Counted from the first letter of the stretch, positions 43,118 through 56,000 are shown. The stretch is DNA of 64,000 bases from Kingdonia uniflora (GCA_014058105.1 JACGCM010001659.1:2480001-2544000); one strand, 5' to 3'. The notes: generated by a model not told the origin, from the letters alone. Translations and numbers: made by a program.

Positions 43118-46100
43118 ATGACAACTTCACTCTGTTTCCCGCCAAATCCATTATTGGTAAACCCCAGTAATCAAAATCTCCAAATCCCAAAACCCATTAA
43201 GTGGGTTTCATCATCTAGCTCTAGGCTTTCATTCAACACCACCATTGTTAAATGCAGAAAAACAACCCCAGAATCCGATATGGATTGTGTCGGCACTGGA
43301 TTCGATGTTGAATGTGTCGTCGACTCAGAGAAGAAGAAGAAGAAGAAGTTGTTGATTGGAGGAGGAGAGTTGAATTTGTTGGAATGGGGTTTGTTGGTGT
43401 CTCCATTCTTTTTTTGGGGCACTGCAATGGTTGCTATGAAAGAGGTGTTTCCAAAAGCTGGACCTTTCTTCGTTTCGTCATTTCGACTTATTCCTGCCGG
43501 GTTTCTGCTTATTGCATTTGCTGCCTACAGAGGAAGAAGGTTTCCTTCTGGTTATATGGCATGGTTTTCCATCGCCCTCTTCGGATTGGTGGATGCTGCC
43601 TTCTTTCAGGTAAATGCTACTACTACTAATTTGATTCGATTCCGCCAACTTTAAATACTGTTTACACTTCACAGGGGTTTCTTGCGGAAGGATTGCAGAG
43701 GACATCTGCAGGTTTGGGCAGTGTACGCTTCATAACTTTCGTTGCCCTTTAACATTTACATTGTATATATATAACTTATAAAGGAGAATATTTGCATTAC
43801 ATTCATCTGAAAATCTGAATCAAACATTTTATGGTGAATGCAGGTGATAATTGACTCACAGCCTTTGACAGTAGCTATACTTGCAGCTCTTTTATTTGGG
43901 GAGTCCATTGGGGTGGTTGGAGTTGCAGGCCTTATCCTTGGTGTAGTAGGACTTCTACTTCTTGAGGTAAATTTCTTAAAACAGTATGATTCTATAAATG
44001 GGGCTTGGTTAATGTTTCTAGTTTTTCCTAGACGAGACTTTTTCTTCTTGTGACGCCGTGTGAATAAAATTATTCCGAATTCGAATTCATCCAACTCTTC
44101 TTCCGTGCAAAGATAACGTGTGTCTTATGGTGTGGCACCTTAAGGTTCTTTTTTCTTATGATTAAAAATATTTGCCCCCAGAGGGATAGCTCATGGAAAG
44201 ACAAGGACAAAAGGAGACCAACATAAACACAAATTAACAACCCGAAGCAAAGAGCACAATCATCAAGAGCCAGCTTAGTACGTTGACTCCCAACATCACG
44301 TCCCATCTTGCCACAAAACCTTCAAAGACAATCTATGTGAAACCATCATAAACCTTAGTCCATGAGAAAAGAAGAGCCTTATGAACACGGATGATAAGAG
44401 GGATGCTCTTAGCATTTCCCTTAAACTCCTATTATACCTGTTTCTCAATAGTTTCTCGTGGGATATGTAACTACCCTCCAAAGGAAGCAGTACTAAGGAT
44501 TTTGTCTCCGGAGAAAACTAATCCTAGAGATTTGAGCTAACACGTGAGAGAATCAAATTTATTTATTTATTTTTGCCAAAGTGAGCATTTTTATTTATTG
44601 ATAATAAAGTGAAGGGTTACATGTGTCACGGCCCAGCCCGGGACCGTCTCTACAGTTCCCGGAGTACAGCGGAATAAGGGACCGTGCGGCGTACACGGAC
44701 GCGCGGTCAGCGTGTACCAGCCATCTTCACGGGTGCGGCGCGCCAGTGGCATACAACCCACGGATGCTAGAGCGACATCCGGATAATCCTGGATACTCGT
44801 GAGGGGTCATCGAATATGTATTCGGTATAGGCAACAACGCTGAAGGTTCCCTCAATAATCCTTACAACGTAATCTCTCGCGACGCGCGCGAGGTACGGAA
44901 AGCACACCTGTCCTGTAGCGGATCAGGGTAGCTCAATATGCCGGTTTCCACATAAGGGACTCATATCTCAAGGGGCGACGAGCCTGGACTATTTATATTG
45001 TCCATCTGTAAGGGGCGGTGCGTCTCGGATAGCCCGCGGGGCATAGCGGCGCCATATGAAGCCCTCTTTGGAAAACCGGCCTGCATTGCGAGGCAATGTC
45101 CCCTAGCCTTCCCTAGGCCTAGGAGAACTCATAACTATCCTTTGTAGATAGTCCATGAGCCGGGGTCCTTGATGACCAAGCATTAAAGCTCTTTTAGTCA
45201 TGGGGAGGATCGGACCAAAGTTCCTTCTTAATATAGCTACTAAGTAAATAGTCAATCTCTAAAAGGAAACGTTAAAACATGAGACGAAGCGTACTGGCCC
45301 TTTTCGCCCCCTTAACCGAATCCGATTGCGACGAAACTTGGCGTACAACTATATTAGGATATAGAGAACATATACATTCGGACAGAACCCAAAACGCTCG
45401 GGTGGATTTGGCCGGCGTTCGGTAGGTCATCACAACATGTGAAAGAGAATATATGTTAAAATAACTCAATAATATGCATCATTAGGAATCTATAACATTT
45501 CAACCAGGTTGGCACCTCGCATCCCCCACAAATATGTGCATCTTACCCTTTTACTACTGGAATCTAAAGTACTTTGTGTAAGAACGTTCTATCTTAGTTA
45601 TGAAAACAGGTCTGCTTCATGCCAGTGTAGCTCTCCATTTTCCATCGTACTCCCTTTCCTTGCAGCTTGGTAATCCACAATACGATTGAGAAACCCTAAA
45701 GCGAATAATGCACGAAGAACAAAACAAAATTGGTCAGGAAAATCCTTTTTAGAGCTTCAATTGCTTAATTAAAGTTAATTACAATTGAATTACTCTCAAA
45801 CCCTAAGTCTCTCTCTTAGAATTGCTTTGATCTAACCTAACTCTAATCTTGCCTAGCCTTACCCCTTTTATAAGGGTTACAAGTCCTAGTTACAAAATAG
45901 GACAAATATGCCCTTAAACGCCTAAAGAAATAGGCTGAATCGCGCCTCTGTTCGAACATAACAAGTCTCTGTTCGAACAGAAAACATAACATAAAATGTA
46001 TTCGAATAAACTTTAGTTGTATTCGAATAAAACACCTCATACAAAAGTGTATTCGAATAGAAAAACAAATCTGTTCGAATAGACCATAAGTCGTTCGAAC

Positions 46101-49100
46101 GACTCCAAATCTCGTTCGAACGACTATGGTTAATTTTCACCAAATCATCCCTAGATCCTCCTGGATCACTTGGTCCGCACTGAATTTTTGTTCTCTCCAT
46201 ACATGTGATATTCTAATAGAGGTAAATCGTCTACTTAGTGTTTTCCACATTGGTATAAAATTCTAGGGAATCTGTCCAATGTTAAAAGCCTCAACTGCAG
46301 CCCTTGAATCTGAGACAATCCAAATTTTTGTGTAGCCCACGATAAATGCTCAAGCCATTGCTTCCATGATTGAAGTGTGCTCTGCAGAGTATGAAGTAGT
46401 AGCCTGTAAATTCATATTTAATACCCCAGCCACTTCACTGTCACCATTTCTGAAGATTGCCCCATATCTTCCAGTCCCAGGATTACCCAGAGATGATCCA
46501 TCACAGCCGATTTTGAGCTCATCTATTGGAGGAGGTATCCAGAAGCATGACTTGATCATAGTTGACCTACTGCACTTGGCCTGCACATTCAAATTCCTCG
46601 TTATCTGTAAATCACTGATTGAATTGTTTGTGGTGGCATCAGTTAGCATGTAGCTGTTATGAATTTCCATAAGAATCTTTCTCTTTATTTTGTTCACGAG
46701 CAATGGCTTCCCTTGATAAATATGATCATTCTTGAACCTTCATATGAAGTAGCAGCATGAAATCAGAGTGAAGGGGAACCACAGTTGTCTAACCAAAGTA
46801 CTAGAGCTCTTAGCCAGTTTAAGAGAATCTTTTTATGTTGCCAGCATGTTGTGGTTGCAGAGTTGATCAGTATGTGTTGCCCATCTGCACTCCCAGAACA
46901 AGTGATGTGCATCATCATGAGGTTGTTCACATTTTCCTACCTTCGACTGACTCTAGCCCATACAAAAAGGTGAGAGTGAAGGTGAAGCGCCGGACTAGGA
47001 GTTTGTAGAAATTAAAGGGAAGAGATTTATTTCATAAAAGGTTAATTCAACTATTACATGAAAGCCTATATATAGGCAACATAGTTACTAATTCTTTACT
47101 GTTAGGAATAAGAAACTCCTACTTCTACTTCTAGAATACTTCTACTACTACTATACTCTCCAACAGGGTTTCACGGAGTTCATAATTGCAGTAGCAGCAG
47201 CCATCGTCTGTATTAACCCCTCTTTGTATCTCAGCATTCGTTGGCAATGCTTTGTTAATGTTTGGTTGGTTGGACTCATGACTTTCATATCCGTCTACAT
47301 CACCAGGTTTTAGGTCTGTGCTCTGGATGCTTCAAATGCAGATTTGCTATCCCTTCTTCCATATACCGGTATCCTTTTTTTTTCTTATATCTGACAGGAC
47401 ATTGTAGAGAGAAATGTTAGCGTCAGGTGGGGATATCGCATTTAAGAGTATTTGGTCTACAGTCTTAAGTTGGAATCGTTCGTAATCCTGTATGACCTCT
47501 GCAAGGGAACTATCACCAATCCAATGGTCGCTTCACATATCAGCTCTCCCATTCCCTATTAACCAGAATATATCTTTTTTGCATATCCATTATAGCTTTC
47601 TTTATTCCAGACCAGATTGAAGACTTTCTGTAGTAAGTTATGAAGGTGCCTTTTTTGGAATGGAATTTTTCTTTCATGAATTGCCCCGAAGTAAGCTATG
47701 ATTTGGGGATTCTGGACTCCTTTGTCATACTGTGAGGACAAGTATTTCATCAGTATTGCTGCAGATCTCATGCAACAAGATCACACCAAGTACATTGAGG
47801 TTAACGGGAGTTTTGAGAGGACTGCAAGAGCTCCATTTTCCTACTTTGCGGCTAATTAATGATGGTTGCTTGGCAGATAGCAGCCCGCCTCACAACCTTC
47901 AGTTGCTTTTTCTGATGCCCCGTCACAATTTGGCAGCTTGAAATCTCAATAACAACCAGGCAAGGCCTACAGCAACCTAAGTAACTATTGAGACTCAATA
48001 TATTTATGCTGATGTGATTAGAAGCGCCTTAATGGAGTAGGGGCATCCTCTGTGACATAGCAAATGCTCTCACTGTTACAGTTAAGACATGATGTAATAG
48101 GTGTTAATCTTCTTAAAAGGAATAAGACTTAGTCGTTTCAAGTTTAGAAACAACAAACTCAACACTGTATCTTCAATAATAGAACCGAAATAAGAAGCTA
48201 ATAATCTTCACTATTAACATGGGGATATAAGGCTTTTACAAATAAGACTAACTTAAATGACAAAAAGCAACTTTCTAAAAGAAGTACATTTCCCATTAGA
48301 GAACCTTGGGAATAATGAAGACCATTGGCATTGATACTAAGAGTGCCAAGACCATTCCCATTAGAGAACTCAAGAAACATCCAAGATTCGCGTTACTTTT
48401 ACACAATCAGAGATCAACACATTTTTCATCATACGTCTGAATCTCGAATTATGTTGTGAGCGCTCGTCGTAGGTTTACTCAGTTAGGTAGTTTGTTTAGG
48501 AAGTGTTACTTGGCAGTTAGATATAATAGCATGATTTATATCTAACATTTGAATAATTTACTTCTGTTATTTATTGGCAATTGCTAGAGTTGCATCTTGA
48601 TTAGAAGTGTACGGGGGTGTGATAATGTTTATTTTCTAGGTACCAGCACTACCTGTTGAAGGGACTGGTAATTTTTCATTATGGGGGAGTGGCGAATGGT
48701 GGATGCTTCTAGCTGCGCAAAGCATGGCTGTGGGCACTGTTATGGTGCGCTGGGTATCCAAGTACTCTGACCCTATCATGGCAACTGGATGGGTATGTTA
48801 GTATAGTTTATTCTATTAAAGATCATGCTCTGTCTGCATGTATCACTTCGGCCTAGTGGCATACTAGGTTCGGTATTTGAAAAAAATAAAATTCTGCCCG
48901 GATGTTATAACGAATTTATACATGTAGCTGCCGGAGCCTATTACATTTTTAGTAAATCATGGAGATTTTAGGAAAAGTTCTCTCATAGATGTGTATTGGA
49001 GCATTTCTGACGGTGTTCTTGCCGAATTGTAACTTAAAAGAATTTTACTGCATCAGTGTTTTGCCCTATTGTGGTCTTTCCCGGGTGGAAAAACGAGATG

Positions 49101-52100
49101 GAAACGGCAAAATGAATTTTCATACAACAGCAAAAAAATGTCTATGATGTTTTTATTAGATAAATATTTTTCCATCACTATCGAAAACAATAAGTCGACA
49201 CTTTACTTCGAACGGCCCCGAAAAAGAATTTTATATCTTTAAGTCTGTATTGAAATTTTTACACAAGTAGTAAGGGGTTGCTAATTCCCCATGTTTTCCT
49301 TACTTCTTTTGACTTTCTCTTCTCCCCTAAACTAATGGGCTCATTGTTTTATACCGTCATAGCAATCGAAACAGAAAATTCCCTTCCAATGTATGCTTTG
49401 AGATGACCCCCTTTATTGGATATTTGGATGGTTTGGATTCTTCAGTTTGTCGGCCCTGGTAACAACATTGTTGACAGAGAAACTAATGTACTTCTAATTC
49501 TTCTCACAGCATATGGTTATCGGAGGGATCCCTCTCTTGGTGATTTCTGTACTTAACCATGACCCAGCCATCAATGGGAGTCTAAAAGAGCTTACATCCA
49601 ACGATATTCTAGTGCTCCTATATACATCCATCTTTGGAAGTGCCATCAGCTATGGCATATACTTTTATAATGCAACAAGAGGTAATTCTCACTACCTACT
49701 TATTTTTCTCATTTTACTTTATTATGATGGTCATGTATTATTACATGTTGAGCATAGTTATTTGTTATCTCCTCTCATTTTCCACCTTCTTGTAATGATG
49801 ATCCATATCAGTCCGTTTTTCATGAGGCATATGACATACCTACATAAACTAACAAAAGCAAAACATATAGGATGTTAATTTGGCAAAACAAAAAATGTGA
49901 TTATATTGAAATTTAAATTAGACTTCGCTTGAAGTCATTATTATGCCTCTTCATTGTGGTTATAGATTTCTGAAGAAATATTAGAAGGGACAACTCCCCT
50001 CAACCTAGCCACAGGGTAGGAGGGGGAGAGCATAATGTTGAGAATCGAGGTAGCTACTCTCTCTTCTACGACAAGAACGACACGCGGAATAAGCCCTAAA
50101 AGGAGAACAATCAAATAAGAACACTAAAGAACACAAGAATTCCCAGAGGAGGGAAGTGGAAAATCCTTACGAATAAAAAACCACTCCCCGAACAATCCAC
50201 TATGATAATCATCAGGTTACAACGATCACTCCAAGCTTCTCAAGCTTTAATAGAGTCTCCCAAATTCTAGGTCTCTAGAATTAAACTCACACAAAAAGAT
50301 AGCTTAAACAAATAAACTAAGTCCCCTTTATATACTAGGGAACTAAATACAAGTAGAACGAATCTCGAGGCAAACTCAACGTCCCAGAATAGCATCCAAG
50401 GCAAACCTACGCATAGCTCGTTCAAACGGCATTTAAGCCAGTTCGAACGACTTTAATGATAATTGGTCTCCAGCACTAGAAAACAACAACTCGTTCGAAC
50501 GGCATCCAAGCCCGTTCGAATGACTTCCATTTCCGTTCGAACGACTTCGGCTGTTCTTCGACAATTCCATTCTTCATCAGTTCGAGTTCACACCCAACAC
50601 GTAACGCAAGAAACAAATGCCCAGTGGGTTATAAACCCTCAAAGACCGGCTGCCTTCCCTTTTTCTTTGCTTCTTTAAAAGCCTTCTATCTAAGAGAATT
50701 AGTTCCAATACATTAGTCTTCAACTTCTCATAGTTAACTGTTCCACCAAATTGGAGGATGCTTCCTCATCTAAATGCTTTCCGGTGGAATAATGAGGAGG
50801 AATGACATGGCTAGCTACACACTAAGTTCCTAGATGGAATATCAAATGCAGTTTCATAAATTGGTCGCTTTTTACCTGTGACAGAATAATGTAATATCTT
50901 GTTTTCTGGTGGGAAATATGGAATTCACTGAATAAACACACATTTTAACATGAAACCAACTACAACTATCACCATGAACATTATAAAAAGAATTGTCAAC
51001 TGTCTCCTTCAAGCACAACACAAACAGTCTTCCTCAAAAACGGTAATGCCATACCATTGGTCCCATATCTAATGGTATGCCTACAACTAACTTTGTTTCA
51101 AATCGATTGTAATTGGTCCTGAAAAGGAAGCACTCTTCCAGAGAGGTGCTGATGCAGTGGTTTGATTTGACCAAACTAGTTTTTTGGCAGCTGCAGCTAT
51201 TTCTGAAGTAAACTCGTGGCAGAAACAGTAGAAATGCTTGTAGGTCTAGAATAAAGCTAATGATGTGTAGTTTGATTTTACGCAGATCACAGTTGTTTGG
51301 CCTAAATAATTACCAAGTATGAAATAGATTGTCCTGGGGAAATTGCACCAATGAATGTTCACCATATCACACTATTTTTAGTAGATTAAATGTGGTTAAT
51401 ATTTTTAGAAAAGCAAATCCGTGCAGACTAACCATTTCAAGAAGAAAAGCCTGATGGCGCTATCTTTTCTTTCTGCTGCACTGTCCCACGCAATATAGTA
51501 ATTACAGGAGAACAATTTAGGTGTAACTTGTAGAACTCCTTCACCTAGACTAGTGAATTCTTCAGTTTGTCAGGTATAAATATTTGTACTTATGTACTAA
51601 TAATATTTTTTTTTATTTTTTTTGGAAGGTAAGCTGGAGTTGGAAGGACCCCCCCCCCCCATAAAATAAAGTAAAATCGTAACTAGTACAAGATGGGGAC
51701 AACTACCCCAACCTCCAACAGAACAAACTGGGAGGGGGAAAGAGCCTAACACCTGGACGCCAAGCCACAAGGACTACCAACTAAATTAAGAACACCAACA
51801 GCCCCTTAGGGCAACGAAACGAACAATGCAACATAAATACCCACGGGTAAAAATAAACAAAAAGGCCCAAATAACTAAGTGGGAAAGAAAATAGCCATGT
51901 CTTTTGCAAGTTTCTCTTTCTTCTCTTCCTCCATGGCCTCCGTAGCCCTTTGTCTCTCTAGAGTTTTAGCTTCCCTGGTCTTCTCATTAGGTCCAGAACA
52001 TGATCTAGTCGAATTAGAGCATGAAGTTGAAAATGGTAATCCATGTTCGCTTACAAAGATTTATAAACAACATAATGACAATGAAATGATGCTATCGGTA

Positions 52101-52456
52101 GTATTTGTTCTTTCTCTTCAGCTCAATTGATGTATATCTTGGTTGCTTAAAATTACCCATCAAGATTTAAAACGCATGTTCATCTCTAATCGTCCATTGT
52201 AACTTCATTATCAGGTAGCTTGACTCAGCTCAGCTCACTCACCTTTCTGACGCCAATGTTTGCTTCCGTCTTCGGGTAAGAATGATTTAATCTTTTAGAT
52301 TAAAACATAGGAAAAGATCAAATGTATCGAATATTTCTAATTAATGTTAATTATGTTACCAGGTTTTTATATCTTGGGGAGACATTCTCTCAGGTGCAAA
52401 TAATCGGGGCTTTGGTGACTGTTGTTGCTATTTACATGGTTAACTACCCTAGTTAG
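43118..52456 (+). CDS. EamA/DMT transporter, WAT1-related At3g02690-like, plastid-targeted
   Basis: Exons: 43118-43609, 43675-43722, 43844-43966, 48640-48792, 49510-49681, 52215-52275, 52363-52456. Total 1143 nt, 380 aa, all GT-AG, frame open throughout. Residues 1-55 are Ser/Pro-rich like a chloroplast transit peptide. A Lys run (72-77) precedes about ten hydrophobic helices starting WGLLVSPFFFWGTAM. The first EamA repeat includes GPFFVSSFRLIPAGF and GFLAEGLQRTSAGLGS; the second covers GTVMVRWVSKYSDPIMATGW to YLGETFSQVQIIGALVTV. This is the drug/metabolite-transporter family annotated as WAT1-related At3g02690, chloroplastic; the substrate is unknown. Introns 3 (4.7 kb) and 5 (2.5 kb) are filled with transposons, yet the splice sites are intact. 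Confidence 0.93.
43967..44621. other. Intron 3 of the transporter gene, proximal part
   Basis: Contains on the minus strand a Lys/Ser-rich, stop-broken stretch (44070-44480) followed by tttatttatttatttttgcc and an AT-rich tail just before the next LTR. The layout resembles the 3' end of an old LINE, but no domain is visible. Confidence 0.3.
44622..45530. mobile_element. GC-richer solo LTR in intron 3
   Basis: About 909 bp starting TGTGTCACGGCCC and ending CATCCCCCACA, with base composition clearly GC-richer than its surroundings. TG/CA ends and the CACGGCCC/GGGGATGCGAGG style termini are typical of a Ty3/gypsy LTR. No internal region is present, so it is a solo LTR. Five-base flanks do not match cleanly (acatg versus atatg when shifted by one or two bases), so the exact ends are uncertain. 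Confidence 0.55.
45666..46173 (-). mobile_element. Solo LTR of the chromovirus family with TSD CTTGG
   Basis: 45671-46168 starts TAATCCACAATACGATTGAG and ends TAGATCCTCCTGGATCA, the same ends as the LTRs at 21765-22300 and 26956-27494. CTTGG at 45666-45670 and 46169-46173 is the target duplication. The internal part has diverged but keeps the TCGTTCGAACGA words near 46088-46130. LTR-LTR recombination has removed the rest of the element. It lies in intron 3 of the transporter gene. Confidence 0.88.
46200..47900 (-). pseudogene. LINE ORF2 3' fragment (zinc finger and RNase H), split by an LTR
   Basis: Read downwards: a block near 47480-47560 gives GNGRADM, then DHWIGDSSLAEVIQDYERFQ, the LINE segment between RT and RNase H. 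Near 46880-46925 HDDAHHLFWECRWATH is the zinc-binding segment. At 46500-46560 WIPPPIDELKIGCDGSSLGN, followed by PGTGRYGAIFRN, starts the RNase H with its first Asp as DG; YSAEHTSIMEAMAW follows. Many stops and frameshifts. A copia-like LTR (46971-47165) interrupts it, and it lies inside intron 3 of the transporter gene. Confidence 0.7.
46971..47165 (-). mobile_element. Short copia-type solo LTR
   Basis: On the minus strand it starts TGTTGGAGAGTATAGTAG and ends CACTCTCA, 195 bp, with a TATATATAGG box near 47072. TGTTGGA starts are typical of Ty1/copia LTRs. It interrupts the LINE fragment. A target duplication is not evident. Confidence 0.55.
47901..48639. other. Intron 3 of the transporter gene, distal part
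   Basis: No transposon or coding sequence recognised. Ends in the acceptor tttctag at 48639. A ~14-bp word (accattcccattagagaa and ttcccattagagaacc) recurs within 48290-48370. Confidence 0.4.
48793..49509. other. Intron 4 of the transporter gene
   Basis: 717-bp intron with GT donor and AG acceptor; AT-rich, no repeat recognised. Confidence 0.6.
50039..50615 (-). mobile_element. Solo LTR-like element (TGAGAATCGAGG family), copy 2
   Basis: Starts TGAGAATCGAGGTAGCTACT like 31971-32668 and shares long stretches with it. It contains five or more CGTTCGAACGAC-type words at 50420-50550. Flanks aatgt and aatgc agree in four of five bases if the element ends at aaaca (about 50615). It inserted in intron 5 of the transporter gene. 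Confidence 0.65.
50616..51600. other. Intron 5 of the transporter gene, middle
   Basis: About 1 kb of AT-rich sequence with no gene or repeat I can name. Confidence 0.4.
51601..51890 (-). mobile_element. Antisense LINE 3' tail
   Basis: Begins with a T-run (51608-51622, that is, a poly(A) tail on the minus strand) followed by a C-run and GA/AC-rich sequence. A related piece (gggacaactcccct, gtaggagggggagag) lies at 49988-50030. This is the usual appearance of a 5'-truncated LINE inserted antisense to the host gene. No coding domain is left to prove it. Confidence 0.4.
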
Positions 52457-52578
52457 GCCTATACCTTGGCAGTATCAAATGAAGCGGAGTTCCTGAATTC
52501 ATAATTTGCTACGTCTGTATAGTTAGAGAAATGGGAATCATAATAAACAATGTCGGAATTATAAGCATGTCGTCTCTT

Positions 52579-52977
52579 TCAAGTAACTGAGTTAGTTAGA
52601 GAAGTCACTTCTTCAATCTTTGTGTCACGATGTGGCTTTCCATTTCCATATTCCTCGTAAGCAGTCCCAAATGTGACCTTTGGCATCAAAACTTTCCTTG
52701 TAACGATATGAAATTCTGTTAAAGAAGGGGTGGGACTTAAGTTGGGACTCAACCATTTTGGGGATAGTTTCTGAACCCACATATCCTTTTCTACTGTCAG
52801 GTGTGAACTTCTTAGCGGTGAGTAGATGGATTCTTCGACATTTCTAGGGCTTTTTAGGGGAGATGTTTGTAAAGAACTGCAACGAATAGTTATGCCCGAA
52901 GAGAACTCTTGATTAGTACTAATATTTATAAAAATTTTGTAAGCGATAGTAAGCAATGAAGCGAACATGTTAGTCAA
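52579..52977 (-). CDS. Unrecognised 132-aa antisense frame
   Basis: Open frame downstream of and convergent with the transporter gene (stop 123 bp after its stop codon). Protein-like second half: WVQKLSPKWLSPNLSPTPSL, then TEFHIVTRKVLMPKVTFGTA and YEEYGNGKPHRDTK. I cannot place the family. It may be the remnant of a neighbouring gene whose 5' part was replaced by the repeat array that starts just beyond it, or part of the transporter's 3' untranslated region. Confidence 0.3.
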   Translation of the reverse strand: MTNMFASLLTIAYKIFINISTNQEFSSGITIRCSSLQTSPLKSPRNVEESIYSPLRSSHLTVEKDMWVQKLSPKWLSPNLSPTPSLTEFHIVTRKVLMPKVTFGTAYEEYGNGKPHRDTKIEEVTSLTNSVT

Positions 52978-53009
52978 TTAAGTACGACTCAATGACTTTA
53001 TTGCGATAA

Positions 53010-56000
53010 AGAAAGAGATGAAGGTAAGTGGAGTAGGGAGATTGTAAGAAAAGTTCCCACTCTTAGAGATGCTCCTCGTCAAATTTAAGATGAATCGTAT
53101 TACAGATGCTCCTCATGATCAAAAGTCAGATATTCCGCGTGTTATAAACCCGGTCCAATAGTCTTGTTATTAAAGAACAAAGCTTCGTAGTTGCAGCTTG
53201 AAATCGTAAACAAGGTCTCTTTCTCTCAGTGTTTGAGACGAACCATCAAGGTATGAGGTATCTCTAATCTTTCTCTCTCACAGTGTTTGAGATGAACCAT
53301 CAAGGTATGAGATATCTCTAATAATTCTCATACACAATAAAACTTTTTCACTCTTAGAGATGCTCATCGTATGAGAATGATGTGAATTTTATTGTAAGAA
53401 AAGTTTCACCTTCCCACTCTTAGAGATGCTCCTCGTCAAATTTTAGATGATTCATATTAGAGTATGCTCGCCCGCCTACTGGTTCGCTCCCTAGTCAGAT
53501 TAGGCCATTTCGCGTGTTATGGGGGTAAAAATAAACCCGGCCCAATAATCTCGTTATTAAATAACAAAGCTGGAGTTTCTTCTTGAAGTTATAGCTTCGT
53601 AGTTGCAGCTTCAAGCTATTGGACTCTAAACCAAGGTCATTAAGTGTTTGAGACCAACCAACAAGGTCATTATTGTAAGAAAAGTTTCACTATTTTCCCA
53701 CTCTTAAAATTCACATCATTCTCATACGCGATAAAAAAAAAGTTTTATCGCGTATAAGAATGATTAAAGATACCTTATACCTTAATGGTTCATCCCAAAC
53801 ACTTAGAGACCTTGATTTAGAGTCCAATGGTTTGAAGCTGCAACTACGAAGCTATAACTTCAAGAAGAAACTCCAGATTTGTTCTTTAATAATGAGGTTA
53901 TTGGGCCGGGTTTATTTTCACCCATTACACGCGAAATGGCCTAATCTGACTATGGAGCGAACCAGTGGGCGAGCGAGCATACTGTAATACTAATCATCTA
54001 AAATTTGACGAGGAACATCTCTGAGAGTGGGAAAATAGCGGAACTTTTCTTACAATAAAATTCACATCATACTCATACGTGATAAAGAAAGCTTTATCAC
54101 ATATGAGAATGATTAGAGATACCTCATAACTTGACGGTTCATCTCAAACACTTAGAAACCTTGATTTAGAATCCAACAGTTTGAAGCTGCAACTACGAAG
54201 CTATAACTTCAAGAAGATACTCCAGCTTTGTTCTTTAATAACGATACTATTGGGCCGGGTTTATTTTTACCCCCATAACACACGAAATGGCCTAATCTGA
54301 CTAAGAAATGAACCAGTGGGCAGACGAGCATAATGTAATGCGAGTCATCTAATATTTGACGAGGAGCATCTCTTAGAGTGGGAAAATAGTAGAACTTTTC
54401 TTATAATAAAATTCATATCATTCTCATACGCGATAAAGAAAGTTTTATCGCGTATAAGAATTGTAGTAGCATATTTCCTAGATTCGACAAAGAGAAGCCA
54501 ACGAACCTTAGTCGAAGACACTCCATCACTCCAGAAGATGTCATGTCTGTGACCACAATTCTCGACCAATATTCAATAACAAGAGGCCAACAGACATTAC
54601 TCGAATACATTCCATCATTCAAAAAGATGTCACGTCTGCGACCACAATGCTCTATCTACTAAAAGTAGTGGTTGTGTTTGGTCAAAAAGAGCCGTTGGAG
54701 ATCCACGAAGTCCGCCCACTACCCCCGAAATAAGAAACTATTTTTCTTTTTGTAAACTGCTTGTATCTACGATAAATACAGGCAGAGAATGAGTTATTCA
54801 GATCTGCAACTTTACTATTCATTCATCCTTACATTCTTATCACACAACAAATTGTAATAATTAGAAACTTATCAGATTTTTCATCAAATTCTTCTTCGAG
54901 GTCGTAGTTTTTCTCAGCCTTTACTGAGTTTCCACGTAAATTTTTATTTGCTTAAGCTTATTATTGCATCATCCTTACTAAAAGTATTGGCGAAGATTAT
55001 CCTCCCAAAAAATACGCCATTACAAGAATGATTAGAGATACCTCATACCTTGATGGTTCGTCTCGAACACTGAGAGGCCTTGATTTAGAGTCCAACAGTT
55101 TGAAGCTACAACTACGAAGCTATAGCTTCAAGTAGAAATTTCAGCTTTGTATTTTAATAACGAGATTATTGGGTCTGGTTTATTTTTACCCCCATAACAC
55201 GTGAAAGGTCCCAATCTGACTAGGGAGCGAACTAGTGGGCGGGCGAGCATACTGTAATACGAATCATCTAAAATTTGATGATGAGCATCTCTAAGAGTTG
55301 GAAAGTAGTAGAACTTTTCTTACAATAAAATTCACATCATTTTCATACACGATAAAGAAAGCCTTATCGCATATGAGAATGATTAGAGATACCTCATACC
55401 TTGATGGTTCGTCTCAAATACTTAGAGACCTTGATTTAGAGGCCAACAGTTTGAAGCTGCAACTACGAAGCTATAAGTTCAAGAAGAAACTCCAAATTTT
55501 TTCTTTAATAACGAGACTATTGGGTCGAGTTTATTTTTACCGCAATAACACGCGAAATGGCCTAATCTAACTAGGGAGCGAACCAGTGGGCGGGCGAGCA
55601 TACTGTAATATGTATCATCTAAAATTTGACAAGGAGCATCTCTAAGAGTGGGAAAATAGTGGAACTTTTCTTATAATAAAATTTACATCATTCTCATACG
55701 CGATAAAGAAAGCTTTATCACGTATGAGAATGATTAGAGATACCTCATACCTTGATGGTTCGTCTCAAATACTTGGAAACCTTGATTTAGAGTCCAACAA
55801 TTTTAAGCTGCAACTATGAAGCTATAACTTCAAGAAGAAACTTCAGCTTTGTTCTTTAATAATGAGACTATTGGGTCGGGTTTATTTTTACCCCCATAAC
55901 ACGCAAAATGGCCTAATCTGATTAGGGAGCAAATGGCGGGAGAGCATACTATTATATGAATCATCTAAAATTTGACGGGGAACATCTCTAAGATATTCGA

